From Pseudomonas sp. MF4836 (GTDB taxonomy: Bacteria > Pseudomonadota > Gammaproteobacteria > Pseudomonadales > Pseudomonadaceae): DNA of 64,000 nucleotides. The translations under genes were made by a program, and so were the position numbers. The notes beneath the pieces are model-generated. The model worked only from the letters and a program-made list of their open reading frames with translations. It did no database searches and was not told where the DNA came from. The stretch lies in NCBI RefSeq assembly GCF_002018875.1, contig NZ_MVOL01000020.1, positions 36,863 through 100,862 of the forward strand, in the 5' to 3' direction. Shown piece after piece: positions 8,324 to 16,590 of this stretch; the stretch's first letter is position 1, and every line of letters begins with the position of its first letter.

Positions 8324-9661
8324 TCAAACCAACCACTGCCCAATCAACCACGCATTAGCCCCACTAATCACAACAAACAACCCCCAAGCGAGAACCCGAG
8401 TCAGCCACCGATTAACAAACACCCCCATCAACTGCCGATCGTTAGTCATACGAATCAACGGATACAACGCAAACGGCAATTGCAGACTCAACACCACCTG
8501 ACTCAACACCAACAGTTGCCCCACCGCCCCATCCCCCAACAACCAAACCCCAACAAACGCCGGGATCAGCGCCAGACCACGGGTAATCAAACGCCGCTGC
8601 CAGCACGGCAAACGCAGATTGAGGTAACCCTCCATAATCACCTGGCCGGCAATGGTCCCGGTAAAGGTCGAACTCTGCCCCGACGCCAGCAACGCCACGC
8701 CAAACAGCACACTGGCCAGGGCCCCGCCCACCAGGGGATCAAGCAGGTGATAGGCATCCTGAATTTCCACCACCTCGGTGTGCCCGGTCTGGTGAAACGC
8801 CGCGGCAGCGAGGATCAGGATCGCCGCGTTGACCAGCAGCGCCAGGGCCAGGGAGCCGATGGTGTCGATGCGCGACAGCTTGATCGCATCCTCGCGACTG
8901 GCCTGGTCGTGCCCCACCAGCCGGGTCTGCACGATCGAAGTGTGCAGGTACAGGTTATGGGGCATCACCGTGGCGCCGAGGATACCGATCGCCAGGTACA
9001 GCGGCGCGGCGTCGCTGACCGCCGCCAGCGACGGGACAAAGCCACGAGCCACGTCCGGCCAGTAGGGTTTGATCAGCAGCAACTCAATGAAAAAACACAC
9101 GCCGATGGTTGCCACCAGCACCAGCATGATCGCTTCCAGGCGACGAAAGCCCCGGTTCTGCAGGGCCAGGATCAGCAAGGTGTCGAAGGCGGTAATGATG
9201 ATCCCGGTGCTCAGCGACACCCCGAGCAACAGGTGGAACGCCAGGGCGCAGCCCAGCACTTCGGCCAGGTCGGTGGCAATGATCGAGATCTCCGCCAGCA
9301 GCCACTGGGTGCGCGCCGCGCGGGGGCTGTAGCGCTGGCGACAAAGTTGCGCCAGGTCGCGCCCGGTGGCGATGCCCAGCCGCGAACACAGGCATTGCAC
9401 GACCATCCCCGCCAGGCTCGCCAGCAGCACCACGAACAACAGGCTGTAGCCATAGCGCGAGCCGGCCTCGATGGCCGTGGCCCAGTTGCCGGGGTCCATG
9501 TAGCCAATGGAAATCAGCAGTCCGGGGCCGGCGAAACGCAGGACACGCTTGAACAACGAGGCAGTGGGGTCAACGCTGATGCTGCCCGCCACTTCCGGTG
9601 GACAGAAGGGAGCGGTAGCGATTTTCGGCAAGGTCAATTTCACGGACACATCCAGCAACAT
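8324..9661 (-). CDS. mntH: NRAMP-family Mn2+/Fe2+ transporter MntH
   Basis: This 445-residue protein has about eleven transmembrane helices. The two metal-site motifs of Nramp carriers are present: D56-P-G-N in helix 1 (GYMDPGNWATAIEAG) and MPHNLYLH in helix 6. It imports Mn2+ (or Fe2+) with protons. The ATG at 9661 gives the family length; a longer frame to 9760 adds an unlikely Pro/Gly tail. No Shine-Dalgarno is obvious. The last third of the gene on its coding strand shifts to GTT, TTG, GGG and ATT codons and becomes G/T-rich, unlike the rest of the gene. Confidence 0.93.
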   Translation of the reverse strand: MLLDVSVKLTLPKIATAPFCPPEVAGSISVDPTASLFKRVLRFAGPGLLISIGYMDPGNWATAIEAGSRYGYSLLFVVLLASLAGMVVQCLCSRLGIATGRDLAQLCRQRYSPRAARTQWLLAEISIIATDLAEVLGCALAFHLLLGVSLSTGIIITAFDTLLILALQNRGFRRLEAIMLVLVATIGVCFFIELLLIKPYWPDVARGFVPSLAAVSDAAPLYLAIGILGATVMPHNLYLHTSIVQTRLVGHDQASREDAIKLSRIDTIGSLALALLVNAAILILAAAAFHQTGHTEVVEIQDAYHLLDPLVGGALASVLFGVALLASGQSSTFTGTIAGQVIMEGYLNLRLPCWQRRLITRGLALIPAFVGVWLLGDGAVGQLLVLSQVVLSLQLPFALYPLIRMTNDRQLMGVFVNRWLTRVLAWGLFVVISGANAWLIGQWLV

Positions 9662-9768
9662 GAAACAATGGCCCAGCTTAGACGTTTGCGCCGCCACGCC
9701 CAAGCCTGAAAACCGAGGCCCAGGCGCGTATGCTGCTGGCACCTCAACCCTGGCACCCAAGGATTGGC

Positions 9769-10200
9769 ATGAACTCCAGCTCCCCCCCTTTTTTACAACC
9801 CGGTGACCGGGTGCTGCTGTTCGACGGTGTGTGCAAGTTGTGCAATGCCTCGGTCGGCTTCGTCATCCGCCACGACACCCGGCGCCGGATCAAACTGGCC
9901 TCGGTGCAATCGGTGGAGGGCCAGGCCCTGCTCGCCTGGTTCGGCCTGCCCACCGAGCGTTTCGACACCGTGGCCTTGATCGACGACCAGCAGTTGTATA
10001 CCCGCTCCGGGGCCTTTATCCAGCTGATGCGCCACCTGCCGCGGCCCTGGTCCTGGCTCAGGGTATTGCGCCTGGTGCCGCGACCGCTGCGCGACTGGGG
10101 TTACGACCGGATCGCCCGCAACCGCTATCGGCTGTTCGGCCGTTACGACCAGTGCCTGCTGCCCAGCGCCGAGCACCGCGGACGCTTTCTCAACCATTAG
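9769..10200 (+). CDS. DCC-family thiol-disulfide oxidoreductase-like protein (DUF393)
   Basis: This 143-residue protein has the family signature LLFDGVCKLCNASVGFVIRHD with the C22-x2-C25 pair, then WGYDRIARNRYRLFGRYDQC. That is the typical DCC domain (DUF393), presumed to be a thioredoxin-like redox protein. The ATG at 9769 follows AAGGA by five bases. It is divergent from mntH (107 bp) and its stop overlaps the convergent 10197-10742 gene by four bases. The cellular role is unknown. Confidence 0.85.
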   Translation: MNSSSPPFLQPGDRVLLFDGVCKLCNASVGFVIRHDTRRRIKLASVQSVEGQALLAWFGLPTERFDTVALIDDQQLYTRSGAFIQLMRHLPRPWSWLRVLRLVPRPLRDWGYDRIARNRYRLFGRYDQCLLPSAEHRGRFLNH

Positions 10201-10742
10201 GACTGACCCGGCTGGCGGCGGAAGAACAACGTGACCTGCCCCAGTTCGACCCCGAACTTGGTCATGTAGGAGCGGTTGGCCAGGGTGTTTTCATCCAGCA
10301 GGTACATCCAGTCGTCGAAGTGCACCTGATAGGTCTTGCCGTCCACCGGCAGGTTCAGCACATAGCGCCAGCGCAAGGTATTGCCGGACACCTCGCCCAG
10401 GGCTTCGCCGACCACATCGCCCGCAGTGCCGCGCCAGATACCCGGCCCATCCGGGTGCAGGGTCCAGATCCTGGTCTGGCGGGTGCCGTCGCTGTAGGTG
10501 AAGTCTTCGTGCATGACAAAGGTGTCGCCCTCGCTGTGGCTGTCGATCACGACATGGAAGCGCTTGATCACCTCCCCCGAACGCTTCTGAAACAGCCCCC
10601 AGGCCTCGACCCGTCCGCTGAAGAACTGGCGCAGCTCCAGGGGCGGCGTCTGTTCGCGGTAGTGAGTGACATCGATACCGCTGCAACCGGCGAGGCCGGC
10701 GCCCAGGCCCAACAACAGAATCCAGGTTTTCCACATGCTCAT
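10197..10742 (-). CDS. DUF3833-type lipoprotein
   Basis: This 181-residue protein has a lipoprotein signal (WILLLGLGAGLAGC, with the lipobox Cys about residue 20). The body matches the DUF3833 pattern: FFSGRVEAWGLFQKRSGEVIKR, then DFTYSDGTRQTRIWTL and a final RSYMTKFGVELGQVTLFF. It is probably an inner-membrane or periplasmic lipoprotein of unknown function. It lies 13 bp downstream of the chalcone-isomerase-like gene, in the same direction, and the two commonly co-occur in Pseudomonas (family knowledge, not checked). The start at 10742 has a GAGGG site; an internal ATG two codons later is possible. Confidence 0.82.
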   Translation of the reverse strand: MSMWKTWILLLGLGAGLAGCSGIDVTHYREQTPPLELRQFFSGRVEAWGLFQKRSGEVIKRFHVVIDSHSEGDTFVMHEDFTYSDGTRQTRIWTLHPDGPGIWRGTAGDVVGEALGEVSGNTLRWRYVLNLPVDGKTYQVHFDDWMYLLDENTLANRSYMTKFGVELGQVTLFFRRQPGQS

Positions 10743-10755
10743 GGCCCTCGGCCGT

Positions 10756-11325
10756 TCAGGGTTTTGCCTGGCCCAGCAACTGCCGGCGCAATTCGGGGTT
10801 GCGCGTACGCGGGTCCAGCCAGATATCAAAAAAGGCCCGGGCAAACGCCGGGTCCCTGACCTCATGCCGCAGTTGCTGGTCGACAAAAAACTGCGCGCCC
10901 TGCCCCGGCAGAAACACCCCGGTGATGACGGTGCCGGCCTGCACATCGACAAACGACTGCTGCATCTGCGCCTGCCAACGGCTCAATTGCTCGGCACTGA
11001 CCGCCGAACCGGACAGGCGCTTGATCTCGTCGAGGCTGGCCTGCACCAGATCGTCGCGGCTGATGCTACGGCGATAGGTCAGCTCCAGGGCAAACGGGGT
11101 GTCCGCTGCCAGCGGCGTGACCGGGCTCCAGAGCCGGGCGTTGTAGAGTTTGAAACCAAACCAGCTGAACTCGCCGCTGCCCACCACCCGGGCACCGGGC
11201 AGCGTCTGCTGCCAGCCGGCCGCCGCCGTGGCACTGAGCACCAGCAGCAGCCACAACCAGGGCCGCCAGGCGGATCCACCGCGACGCTTGCAGCTTCCTC
11301 CAGGCTCGGGCACAAGCGAATTCAT
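10756..11325 (-). CDS. Chalcone-isomerase-like exported protein
   Basis: This 189-residue protein has a basic start and one hydrophobic segment (WRPWLWLLLVLSATAAAG) that looks like a signal or anchor. The rest has the bacterial chalcone-isomerase-like fold signature: VVGSGEFSWFGFKLYNARLW, then ALELTYRRSISRDDLV and the final TRNPELRRQLLG. These bacterial members are not flavonoid enzymes as far as known; the fold binds hydrophobic ligands such as fatty acids. It is upstream of and probably cotranscribed with the DUF3833 lipoprotein. Confidence 0.8.
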   Translation of the reverse strand: MNSLVPEPGGSCKRRGGSAWRPWLWLLLVLSATAAAGWQQTLPGARVVGSGEFSWFGFKLYNARLWSPVTPLAADTPFALELTYRRSISRDDLVQASLDEIKRLSGSAVSAEQLSRWQAQMQQSFVDVQAGTVITGVFLPGQGAQFFVDQQLRHEVRDPAFARAFFDIWLDPRTRNPELRRQLLGQAKP

Positions 11326-11781
11326 GGCAGCACGTCCTGATAGGAGCCCGCCTCAATCTGCTTGAGTGCCTGGCCCGGCTGAACAAAGGTGGACCCGAGG
11401 TAGCCGATTGCTTGACTGGCCCAGCCCTGGCGCTGCCCGGACTTGACCTCGGGTCCACTAACCATGGAGCGGTGGATCCCATTCGCAGGGCCGCCACTCT
11501 CAATACCTATACAACAAAATTAAAAATGTATAACTATTTAGCGGATATTGACGCAAAAACCAATCAAAACCCGAAAAAACCTATACAAAACGAACAGGCC
11601 GACCTGCCCATGGTTGTGCATACGGATCAGGTCGAAGAATGGATGCACACGCGGTGCAATGATTGGCCAGGGGCTGCCCTGCTCGCCGGCGCCTTTTATC
11701 CGAACCGCCATAACCCGCTGGAGTGTCGCTCGGGGCCCGTGGGATGATGCGCGCCTGACGCGATCACTCTGGAGAATCTGC
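11326..11781. other. Non-coding gap with an inverted repeat and an AT-rich island
   Basis: No convincing gene lies in these 456 bases. A perfect 13-bp inverted repeat is seen: gtggacccgaggt (11389-11401) and acctcgggtccac (11446-11458). From about 11505 to 11600 the DNA becomes strikingly A-rich (runs such as caaaattaaaaatgtataac), unlike the surrounding GC-rich sequence. Possible readings are a promoter for the gene at 11782 or a decayed insertion. The sequence alone does not decide. Confidence 0.5.
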
Positions 11782-12357
11782 ATGTCATTGTTCGGTAAAA
11801 AAGCCCTGGGCCTGGCCCTGGTAGCCTTGCTCGGCCTGGGCGCGGCGAGCGTCTATGCGGCCCAGCCAAGTGCCGCTGGCGCCACAGCGCAAAAGGTCTC
11901 GATGCTGGGCGGCAAACTTGCCTTCAGCCTGCCCAAAGGCTTCACGGCCACGGTGCTGCCCGCCGGCAGCGCGGCCAACGGCACCGCCGGGGCGACCGGC
12001 ACCCTGTACTCCAACAACGACACCAAGACTGCGGTGATCGCTGCGGAAAACACCATCCCCAATGGGCAACAGGCCAAGGACAACGACGCCCCGTTCCTCG
12101 ACGCAGCCGTGGCGGGGTTTCTCAAGCAACAGGCAGCGGCCCTGCCGGATTTCACCAAGCAAAGTGAAAAGAGCCTGACCATCAAGGGCCTGGGCGTACG
12201 CCAGATCGACAGCAGCGCCACCATGGGCGGCGGCAAGACCCTGAACTCGACCCTGCTGGCCGCTTCCGGCGGGCGTATCGCGGTAATCCAGGTGGTGTCG
12301 CGGATCAGCGACAAGGCCGGTCACGAGGCCCTGATGAAACAGATCCTCGGCCGCTGA
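11782..12357 (+). CDS. Exported protein of unknown function (possibly DcrB-like)
   Basis: This 191-residue protein has a clear Sec signal peptide (KKALGLALVALLGLGAASVYA, cut after about residue 24). The mature part begins with a short domain containing GGKLAFSLPKGF and ends in ISDKAGHEALMKQILGR, a layout reminiscent of the DcrB family of periplasmic proteins. This likeness is weak. The ATG at 11782 has GGAG eight bases upstream. It is monocistronic and ends just before the inverted-repeat element at 12379. Confidence 0.7.
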   Translation: MSLFGKKALGLALVALLGLGAASVYAAQPSAAGATAQKVSMLGGKLAFSLPKGFTATVLPAGSAANGTAGATGTLYSNNDTKTAVIAAENTIPNGQQAKDNDAPFLDAAVAGFLKQQAAALPDFTKQSEKSLTIKGLGVRQIDSSATMGGGKTLNSTLLAASGGRIAVIQVVSRISDKAGHEALMKQILGR

Positions 12358-12378
12358 GCAGGCCTGGCAGCGGTCCCG

Positions 12379-12459
12379 GAACCTGTTCACGAGCCAGCCA
12401 GCGACGCTCAGGCATTGTTAACGCCCCTGAGCTAGGCGCAGCAGGTCGTGAACAGGTTC
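12379..12459. repeat. 81-bp element with perfect 14-bp terminal inverted repeats
   Basis: gaacctgttcacga (12379-12392) is perfectly repeated in reverse at 12446-12459 (tcgtgaacaggttc). A second, nested inverted pair (gctcagg/cctgagc) lies in the middle at 12406-12432. The right arm directly abuts the stop codon of the esterase gene. The element lies between converging genes, so it could act as a bidirectional terminator, but the long perfect ends also resemble a small non-autonomous mobile repeat. Confidence 0.7.
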
Positions 12460-13200
12460 TCAGGGGTTGAGCCGCTGCAACCAGTCCTTGAGGTCGTGGA
12501 CTTCACTCTCGCTGATGCTGTGCCCCAGGCCCGGGTAGGCATGAAATTCCGGCGCCAGGCCCAGGCCCTGCAGCAGGCTGTTGGCCTCTGAGCCATCGCT
12601 GTAGGGCAGGCGCTGATCGGCAGTGCCATGGCCGATGAAAATTGTCAGGTGCTGCAACCCCGGGTCGGGCTTGAGCTGCGACCTCAGCACCGGCAGCACA
12701 CTGCCGCTCAGTGCCGCAATCCCACGCACCGCCTGCGGGTGCCGCAAGCCGACTTCATAGGACATGATCGCGCCCTGGCTGAAGCCCAGTAAAAACACCT
12801 TGTCAGGCGGGGTCTGATACTTGGCCGCAGCCTTGGCCACAAAGGCCTCGAGCACCTGGGCGCTGCTGGCCAGTTCCTCGGTCACGCCGTCATAGGCCCC
12901 GTCGCCCTTCTTGTGAAACCACTGATAACTGCCCTCCTCCAGCACCTGGGGTGCCCGTACCGAGAGGTAGGTGTAGCCGGCCGGCAGCTGCTCTTTGAGC
13001 CCGAACAGGTCCTCCTCGTTGCTGCCGTAGCCATGCAGGAAAATCACCAGCGGCTGGTTGCGGGTATCGGCGCCGGCCTGCTCCAGGTACTGCAACGGCA
13101 GGTCACTGTGCAGCGTGGGCGAGCCGGACTGAGCCTGGGCTGAGGCGCAGGCCAGCAGCAACGGCACCAGCCAGCACTTGAGCATCGAGGTCTTGGACAT
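12460..13200 (-). CDS. Exported phospholipase/carboxylesterase-type alpha/beta hydrolase
   Basis: This 246-residue protein has a signal peptide (CWLVPLLLACASAQA). The alpha/beta-hydrolase triad is visible: S141 in LLGFSQGAIMS, D195 in GHGTADQRLP and H227 in YPGLGHSIS. An oxyanion segment, IFLHGYGSNEEDLFGL, is also present. The layout matches the phospholipase/carboxylesterase (YpfH-like) family, here apparently sent to the periplasm. The start at 13200 has AAAGGAA; a frame to 13266 would mask the signal peptide. The substrate is unknown. Confidence 0.87.
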   Translation of the reverse strand: MSKTSMLKCWLVPLLLACASAQAQSGSPTLHSDLPLQYLEQAGADTRNQPLVIFLHGYGSNEEDLFGLKEQLPAGYTYLSVRAPQVLEEGSYQWFHKKGDGAYDGVTEELASSAQVLEAFVAKAAAKYQTPPDKVFLLGFSQGAIMSYEVGLRHPQAVRGIAALSGSVLPVLRSQLKPDPGLQHLTIFIGHGTADQRLPYSDGSEANSLLQGLGLAPEFHAYPGLGHSISESEVHDLKDWLQRLNP

Positions 13201-13279
13201 GAGGCGTTTTCCTTTCACGGCGCGGCGGGTAGCCACAAGGCGGGTGACTGAAGATCGGACCGACAAACAGCGATGAGAT

Positions 13280-13690
13280 TCAGCCGACCGGCCTCAGCGG
13301 GTTGCGCACTCCGCGCCTGGCCAGGGGTGACAGCACCAGCACCGCCAGTAAAAAGCCCAGCTGGGACAGGTAAAAGGTCTGTGTCCATTGCCCATGGGCG
13401 GCGACGTAGAAACTGTTGTGCAGCACGTCACAGGCAATGATCGCCAGGGTCAGGAGCAGGCCCCAGCGCGGCCTGAACCACAGCAGCAGCGCCGCCAGCG
13501 GATCGAGCACGGTCAACGCGCCCCAGAACACCCGGCTGGCCAGCAAGGTCTGGGGGCCATAGCCGTAATCCCAGAGCCAGCCGTGATCGAGCACGGCCCG
13601 CAGGTGATTGACGGTCGCCGCCAACAAGCACAAGGCGAACAGCAGGCGAATCAGCAGAGAACATCGGTGCATGGAGCCATTCGCCTTCAA
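13280..13690 (-). CDS. Small integral membrane protein of unknown function
   Basis: This 136-residue protein has four hydrophobic segments (about residues 11-30, 48-70, 76-94 and 105-125) with short loops containing DHGWLWDYGYGP and RPRWG. It is not recognised as a named family. The ATG at 13690 has GAAGG upstream; another ATG lies six codons in. It lies between the esterase and the M14-like gene on the same strand, nine bases downstream of the latter, so it may be cotranscribed with it. Confidence 0.7.
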   Translation of the reverse strand: MKANGSMHRCSLLIRLLFALCLLAATVNHLRAVLDHGWLWDYGYGPQTLLASRVFWGALTVLDPLAALLLWFRPRWGLLLTLAIIACDVLHNSFYVAAHGQWTQTFYLSQLGFLLAVLVLSPLARRGVRNPLRPVG

Positions 13691-13699
13691 GAGATCGGG

Positions 13700-14812
13700 T
13701 CAGTCGTTGATCAGCTTGCCCGCGCGAATCGCGTCGCGCCCGGCCACCTTGGCCTGCCAGATACCCGGCTGGGTGTAGCGCCCACGGTCCAGGGCAAACA
13801 GCACGCCGCTGGTGCCGGCCCGTACCACGCTGACTTTATCCTGCAGCGGGTCGACCACCTCGAACAGCGCATCGCCCTCCTCGACCCACTCGCCGGCTTC
13901 ACGCAGGAAACTGACCACACCGTGGTGAGGGGCGAACAGGTACTGGGTGCCTTCGAACGGCATGCCTTCGCAACACGCATCGGGGGCTGGCGGCCAGTCG
14001 CCGCTGATCAAACCCTGCTCGGCCAGAAACCCCAGGATCGCCTCGCAGTTGGCCTGGGCCTGCTCGACGCGGGTATCACCCATGCTGCCCAGCTCCAGGG
14101 TGGTGGCGAGGTTGGCCGGGGGAATCGCCGCCCGGGGAAAGTCCCGGGCCAGGCGCAACCAGGGCGCGGAGCAGGACTCATCGAACGAGCTGCCGCCGGA
14201 ATCCTCGCAGAGCAAGGCCACGCCCGCCTTCAACCGCGCGGCCAGGGGTTGCCACTGCGGCCAGTGCTGGGGCAGTGCGTAGAGATGGATCGCCGCTTCG
14301 AAATCACAGTGCAGGTCGAGGGTGATCTCGGCCTCGCAGGCATGGCGCAACAGCAGGCGGTGCAAGGCTTCGAGCTGGGAGCCCGGCGCAGGCAAGCGGT
14401 CCAGCACCTGACCCATGGTGCGCCGGATCAGCGCCACGTTGGCCGCAGCGTCAGTGCCCAGCTGGCCACCGATCAGGTCGCCCACCGGGCCGCTGAGTTC
14501 AAAGAACGCACGGTTGAAATTCTTCCCGCTGCCCAGCTCGAAGCGCCCCAGATGACTGCTTTGCACGTACTGGTCCAGGCCAATGGGATTGGCCACCGGC
14601 ACCAGCTCGATCACGCCATGCAACTGGCCGTTGGCTTCGAGTTCGCCCAGGCGTTTTTTCAGTTCCCAGGCGGTGCGCATGCCCGGCAGCTCATCGGCGT
14701 GCAGGCTGGCCTGGATATACACCTTGCGCGAACCTGCGCCAAAGCGGAACACGCTGAGCTGGCGCTCGCTGCCCAGGTGGCTCCAGGGCAATGGGTGGTC
14801 AATACGTTGCAT
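13700..14812 (-). CDS. Succinylglutamate desuccinylase/aspartoacylase-family (M14) protein, AotO-like
   Basis: This 370-residue protein has the zinc-site pattern of the AstE/AspA branch of the M14 fold: H38-x2-E41 (SLHADELPG) and H168 (ITLDLHCD). A C-terminal beta-rich segment with AGTSGVLFALDRGRYTQPG follows. In Pseudomonas a homologue (AotO) is encoded within the arginine/ornithine ABC transporter operon. Here it follows the ArgT-like binding-protein gene but is separated from it by a strong terminator, and no permease genes are present. The likely activity is hydrolysis of an N-acyl amino acid; the substrate is not known. Confidence 0.85.
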   Translation of the reverse strand: MQRIDHPLPWSHLGSERQLSVFRFGAGSRKVYIQASLHADELPGMRTAWELKKRLGELEANGQLHGVIELVPVANPIGLDQYVQSSHLGRFELGSGKNFNRAFFELSGPVGDLIGGQLGTDAAANVALIRRTMGQVLDRLPAPGSQLEALHRLLLRHACEAEITLDLHCDFEAAIHLYALPQHWPQWQPLAARLKAGVALLCEDSGGSSFDESCSAPWLRLARDFPRAAIPPANLATTLELGSMGDTRVEQAQANCEAILGFLAEQGLISGDWPPAPDACCEGMPFEGTQYLFAPHHGVVSFLREAGEWVEEGDALFEVVDPLQDKVSVVRAGTSGVLFALDRGRYTQPGIWQAKVAGRDAIRAGKLIND

Positions 14813-14862
14813 GGCAGCTCCCTGAGGAAAATGGGGTGGCGCAGGATAAAACAGCAGCGCAT

Positions 14863-14903
14863 AAAAAAGGTGGCTGCCGTATCAACGGGCGCCACCTTTT
14901 TTT
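14863..14903. terminator. Bidirectional Rho-independent terminator
   Basis: AAAAAAGGTGGC (14863-14874) pairs with GCCACCTTTTTT (14891-14902), giving a 12-bp stem with a 16-base loop and T tracts on both strands. It lies directly downstream of the binding-protein gene 14916-15695 and separates it from the M14-like gene. Confidence 0.9.
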
Positions 14904-14915
14904 CACTGCTGGCGA

Positions 14916-15695
14916 TTACTCACCGTAAACGTCGAACTTGAAGTACTTGTCCTGCACGGCCTTGTACTTGCCGTTGGCGCGCACTTCGGTAATCGCCGTG
15001 TTGAATTTTTCGGCCAGGGCGGTATCCCCCTTGCGCACGGCAATGCCGGCGCCGCCACCGAAGTATTTCGGATCGTTGTACTCGGGACCGACGAAAGCGA
15101 AGCCCTTGCCGGCGTCGGTTTTCAGGAAACCGTCGTCGAGGTTGACCGAGTCGGCCAGCAGCGCGTCGATGCGGCCGGAGACCATGTCCAGGTTGGCTTC
15201 CTGCTGCGAGCCGTAGCGCACCAGGCTGATCCCGGCCGGGACCAGCACTTCGGTGGCGAAACGGTCGTGGGTACTGGCGCGCAGCACACCGACTTTCTTG
15301 CCCTTGAGCTCGGTCAGCGGGTCCTTGATCTCGATGCCCTGCTTCATCACGAAGCGTGCCGGGGTGTGGTAGTACTTGATGGTGAAGTCGACGTTTTTCT
15401 TGCGGTCGTCGGTAATGGTCATCGACGACAGGATGGCGTCGATTTTCTTGACCTTCAGCGCCGGGATCAGGCCGTCGAATTCCTGCTCGACCCACACACA
15501 CTTGACCTGCATCTGCTCACACAGCGCATCGCCGATATCCACGTCAAAACCGGTGAGCTTGCCGTCGGGGGTTTTCATCGAGAACGGTGGGTAGCCGGCT
15601 TCGATACCAATGCGAATCGGCTTGGCTTCATCGGCCACGGCGCAGAGGGAAAACATCGACAGTGCCAGGGCACCGAAGAACGCAAACTTGTTCAT
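14916..15695 (-). CDS. Periplasmic basic-amino-acid binding protein (ArgT/AotJ-like)
   Basis: This 259-residue protein has a signal peptide (FFGALALSMFSLCAVA). Segments typical of family 3 solute-binding proteins for Lys/Arg/Orn/His are IGIEAGYPPFSMKTPDGK, GFDVDIGDALCEQM, LSSMTITDDRKKNVDFT and the C-terminal YFKFDVYGE. It should capture a cationic amino acid in the periplasm for an ABC importer. No permease or ATPase gene is nearby, so it must share a transporter encoded elsewhere. The start has GGAG nine bases upstream. Confidence 0.9.
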   Translation of the reverse strand: MNKFAFFGALALSMFSLCAVADEAKPIRIGIEAGYPPFSMKTPDGKLTGFDVDIGDALCEQMQVKCVWVEQEFDGLIPALKVKKIDAILSSMTITDDRKKNVDFTIKYYHTPARFVMKQGIEIKDPLTELKGKKVGVLRASTHDRFATEVLVPAGISLVRYGSQQEANLDMVSGRIDALLADSVNLDDGFLKTDAGKGFAFVGPEYNDPKYFGGGAGIAVRKGDTALAEKFNTAITEVRANGKYKAVQDKYFKFDVYGE

Positions 15696-15979
15696 TTATA
15701 ACTCCAAGGGTGGAGACTTTTATTGGCTGGGTTTCGATTACGGAAAATCGAAGTGGCCAGCAGTCTAGAGGCGCCCCCGGGAAGCAAATTGCGTTTATGC
15801 GACAAATATTTATGAAAAAGTCACGCGTGCCATTCCCCCCTGAAAGCCCCGCCCCAGAGCGGTGCAAAAGCCGGTAAAGCGCCCACCCGCCGTCCGGAAT
15901 CCGACCCGGTGGTCGAATTGAAAACACCCCCTCCACAAATCCTGTAACCCGCTGTGCTGGCCTTGAAATACGCGTTGCA

Positions 15980-16012
15980 CCTGTAGCCGCAGCCTGCGGC
16001 AGCGGCTACAGG
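15980..16012. repeat. REP element (gtagccgc family)
   Basis: cctgtagccgc (15980-15990) and gcggctacagg (16002-16012) form a perfect 11-bp hairpin with a short loop. It sits in the 357-bp non-coding stretch 15696-16052, together with the promoter region of the ArgT-like gene. Nothing else is recognised there. Confidence 0.8.
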
Positions 16013-16052
16013 AATCGGGGTGGGTCGATTGGCGTCGTTGGGGAGGCCAGGT

Positions 16053-16487
16053 TTAGCAGGCGCACTCGATCACGGTGGGTGCTGGGCGCTCGGTAGGTGC
16101 GCTCAGGTGGAACCCCTCATCCAGCCAGCCGGTGACGCCGCCGATCATTTCCTTGACCGGGTACTCCAGCGCCGCCAGTTTCACCGCGGCCTTGTTTGCG
16201 CCGTTACAGTGGGGCCCGGCGCAATAGACCACGAACAGCGTGTCCCGGGCGTAACCCGCCAGGCGCTCGGCGCTGATCTGCCGCCCGGGGATATTGATCG
16301 CCCCCGGCACATGCCCGCGCTCGAACGCCTGCGGGCCGCGCACGTCCAGCAACACAAAATCCAGCGCGCCCGCCTGCTGGCTGGCGTGCACATCGGAGCA
16401 GTCGGTTTCAAAGGTCAGGCGGTTGGAAAAATGCATCAGGGCAATAGCCGAGGGGGCGGCGGGAACATCACGGACCAGGCTGGTCAT
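16053..16487 (-). CDS. Rhodanese-domain protein
   Basis: This 144-residue single-domain protein has rhodanese features: LLDVRGPQAFERGHVPGAINIPG, then the active-loop region VVYCAGPHCNGANKAA with C89 and C94, and GGVTGWLDEGF at the end. In the family the loop cysteine carries a persulfide for sulfur transfer. The ATG at 16487 has GGAG; a frame to 16562 lacks family similarity. It is divergent from the ftrA-like regulator, 103 bp away, an arrangement often seen for this pair. The C-terminus CAC is Cys-rich and unusual. Confidence 0.87.
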   Translation of the reverse strand: MTSLVRDVPAAPSAIALMHFSNRLTFETDCSDVHASQQAGALDFVLLDVRGPQAFERGHVPGAINIPGRQISAERLAGYARDTLFVVYCAGPHCNGANKAAVKLAALEYPVKEMIGGVTGWLDEGFHLSAPTERPAPTVIECAC

Positions 16488-16590
16488 GGGGGCATCTCCG
16501 AAAGCGAATGGGGGTGAGAGAAAGACTTTATCCGCCACGCCCGCGCCGCTACAGTGGCACACAAGACACTGACTGGTAACTTTCCGCCAA

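Noticed and set aside
8174..9709. Plus-strand frame of 511 residues opposite mntH
   Set aside because: It runs through the long repeat and then antisense to mntH, and its His/Gln/Pro-rich sequence has no family features.
11389..11458. 13-bp inverted repeat considered as an insertion-sequence end pair
   Set aside because: Only 70 bp are enclosed, no transposase fragment is seen and no direct target repeats were recognised.
13388..14941. Plus-strand frame of 517 residues opposite the AotO-like gene
   Set aside because: It covers recognised minus-strand genes and reads as low-complexity Gln/Gly/Ala sequence.
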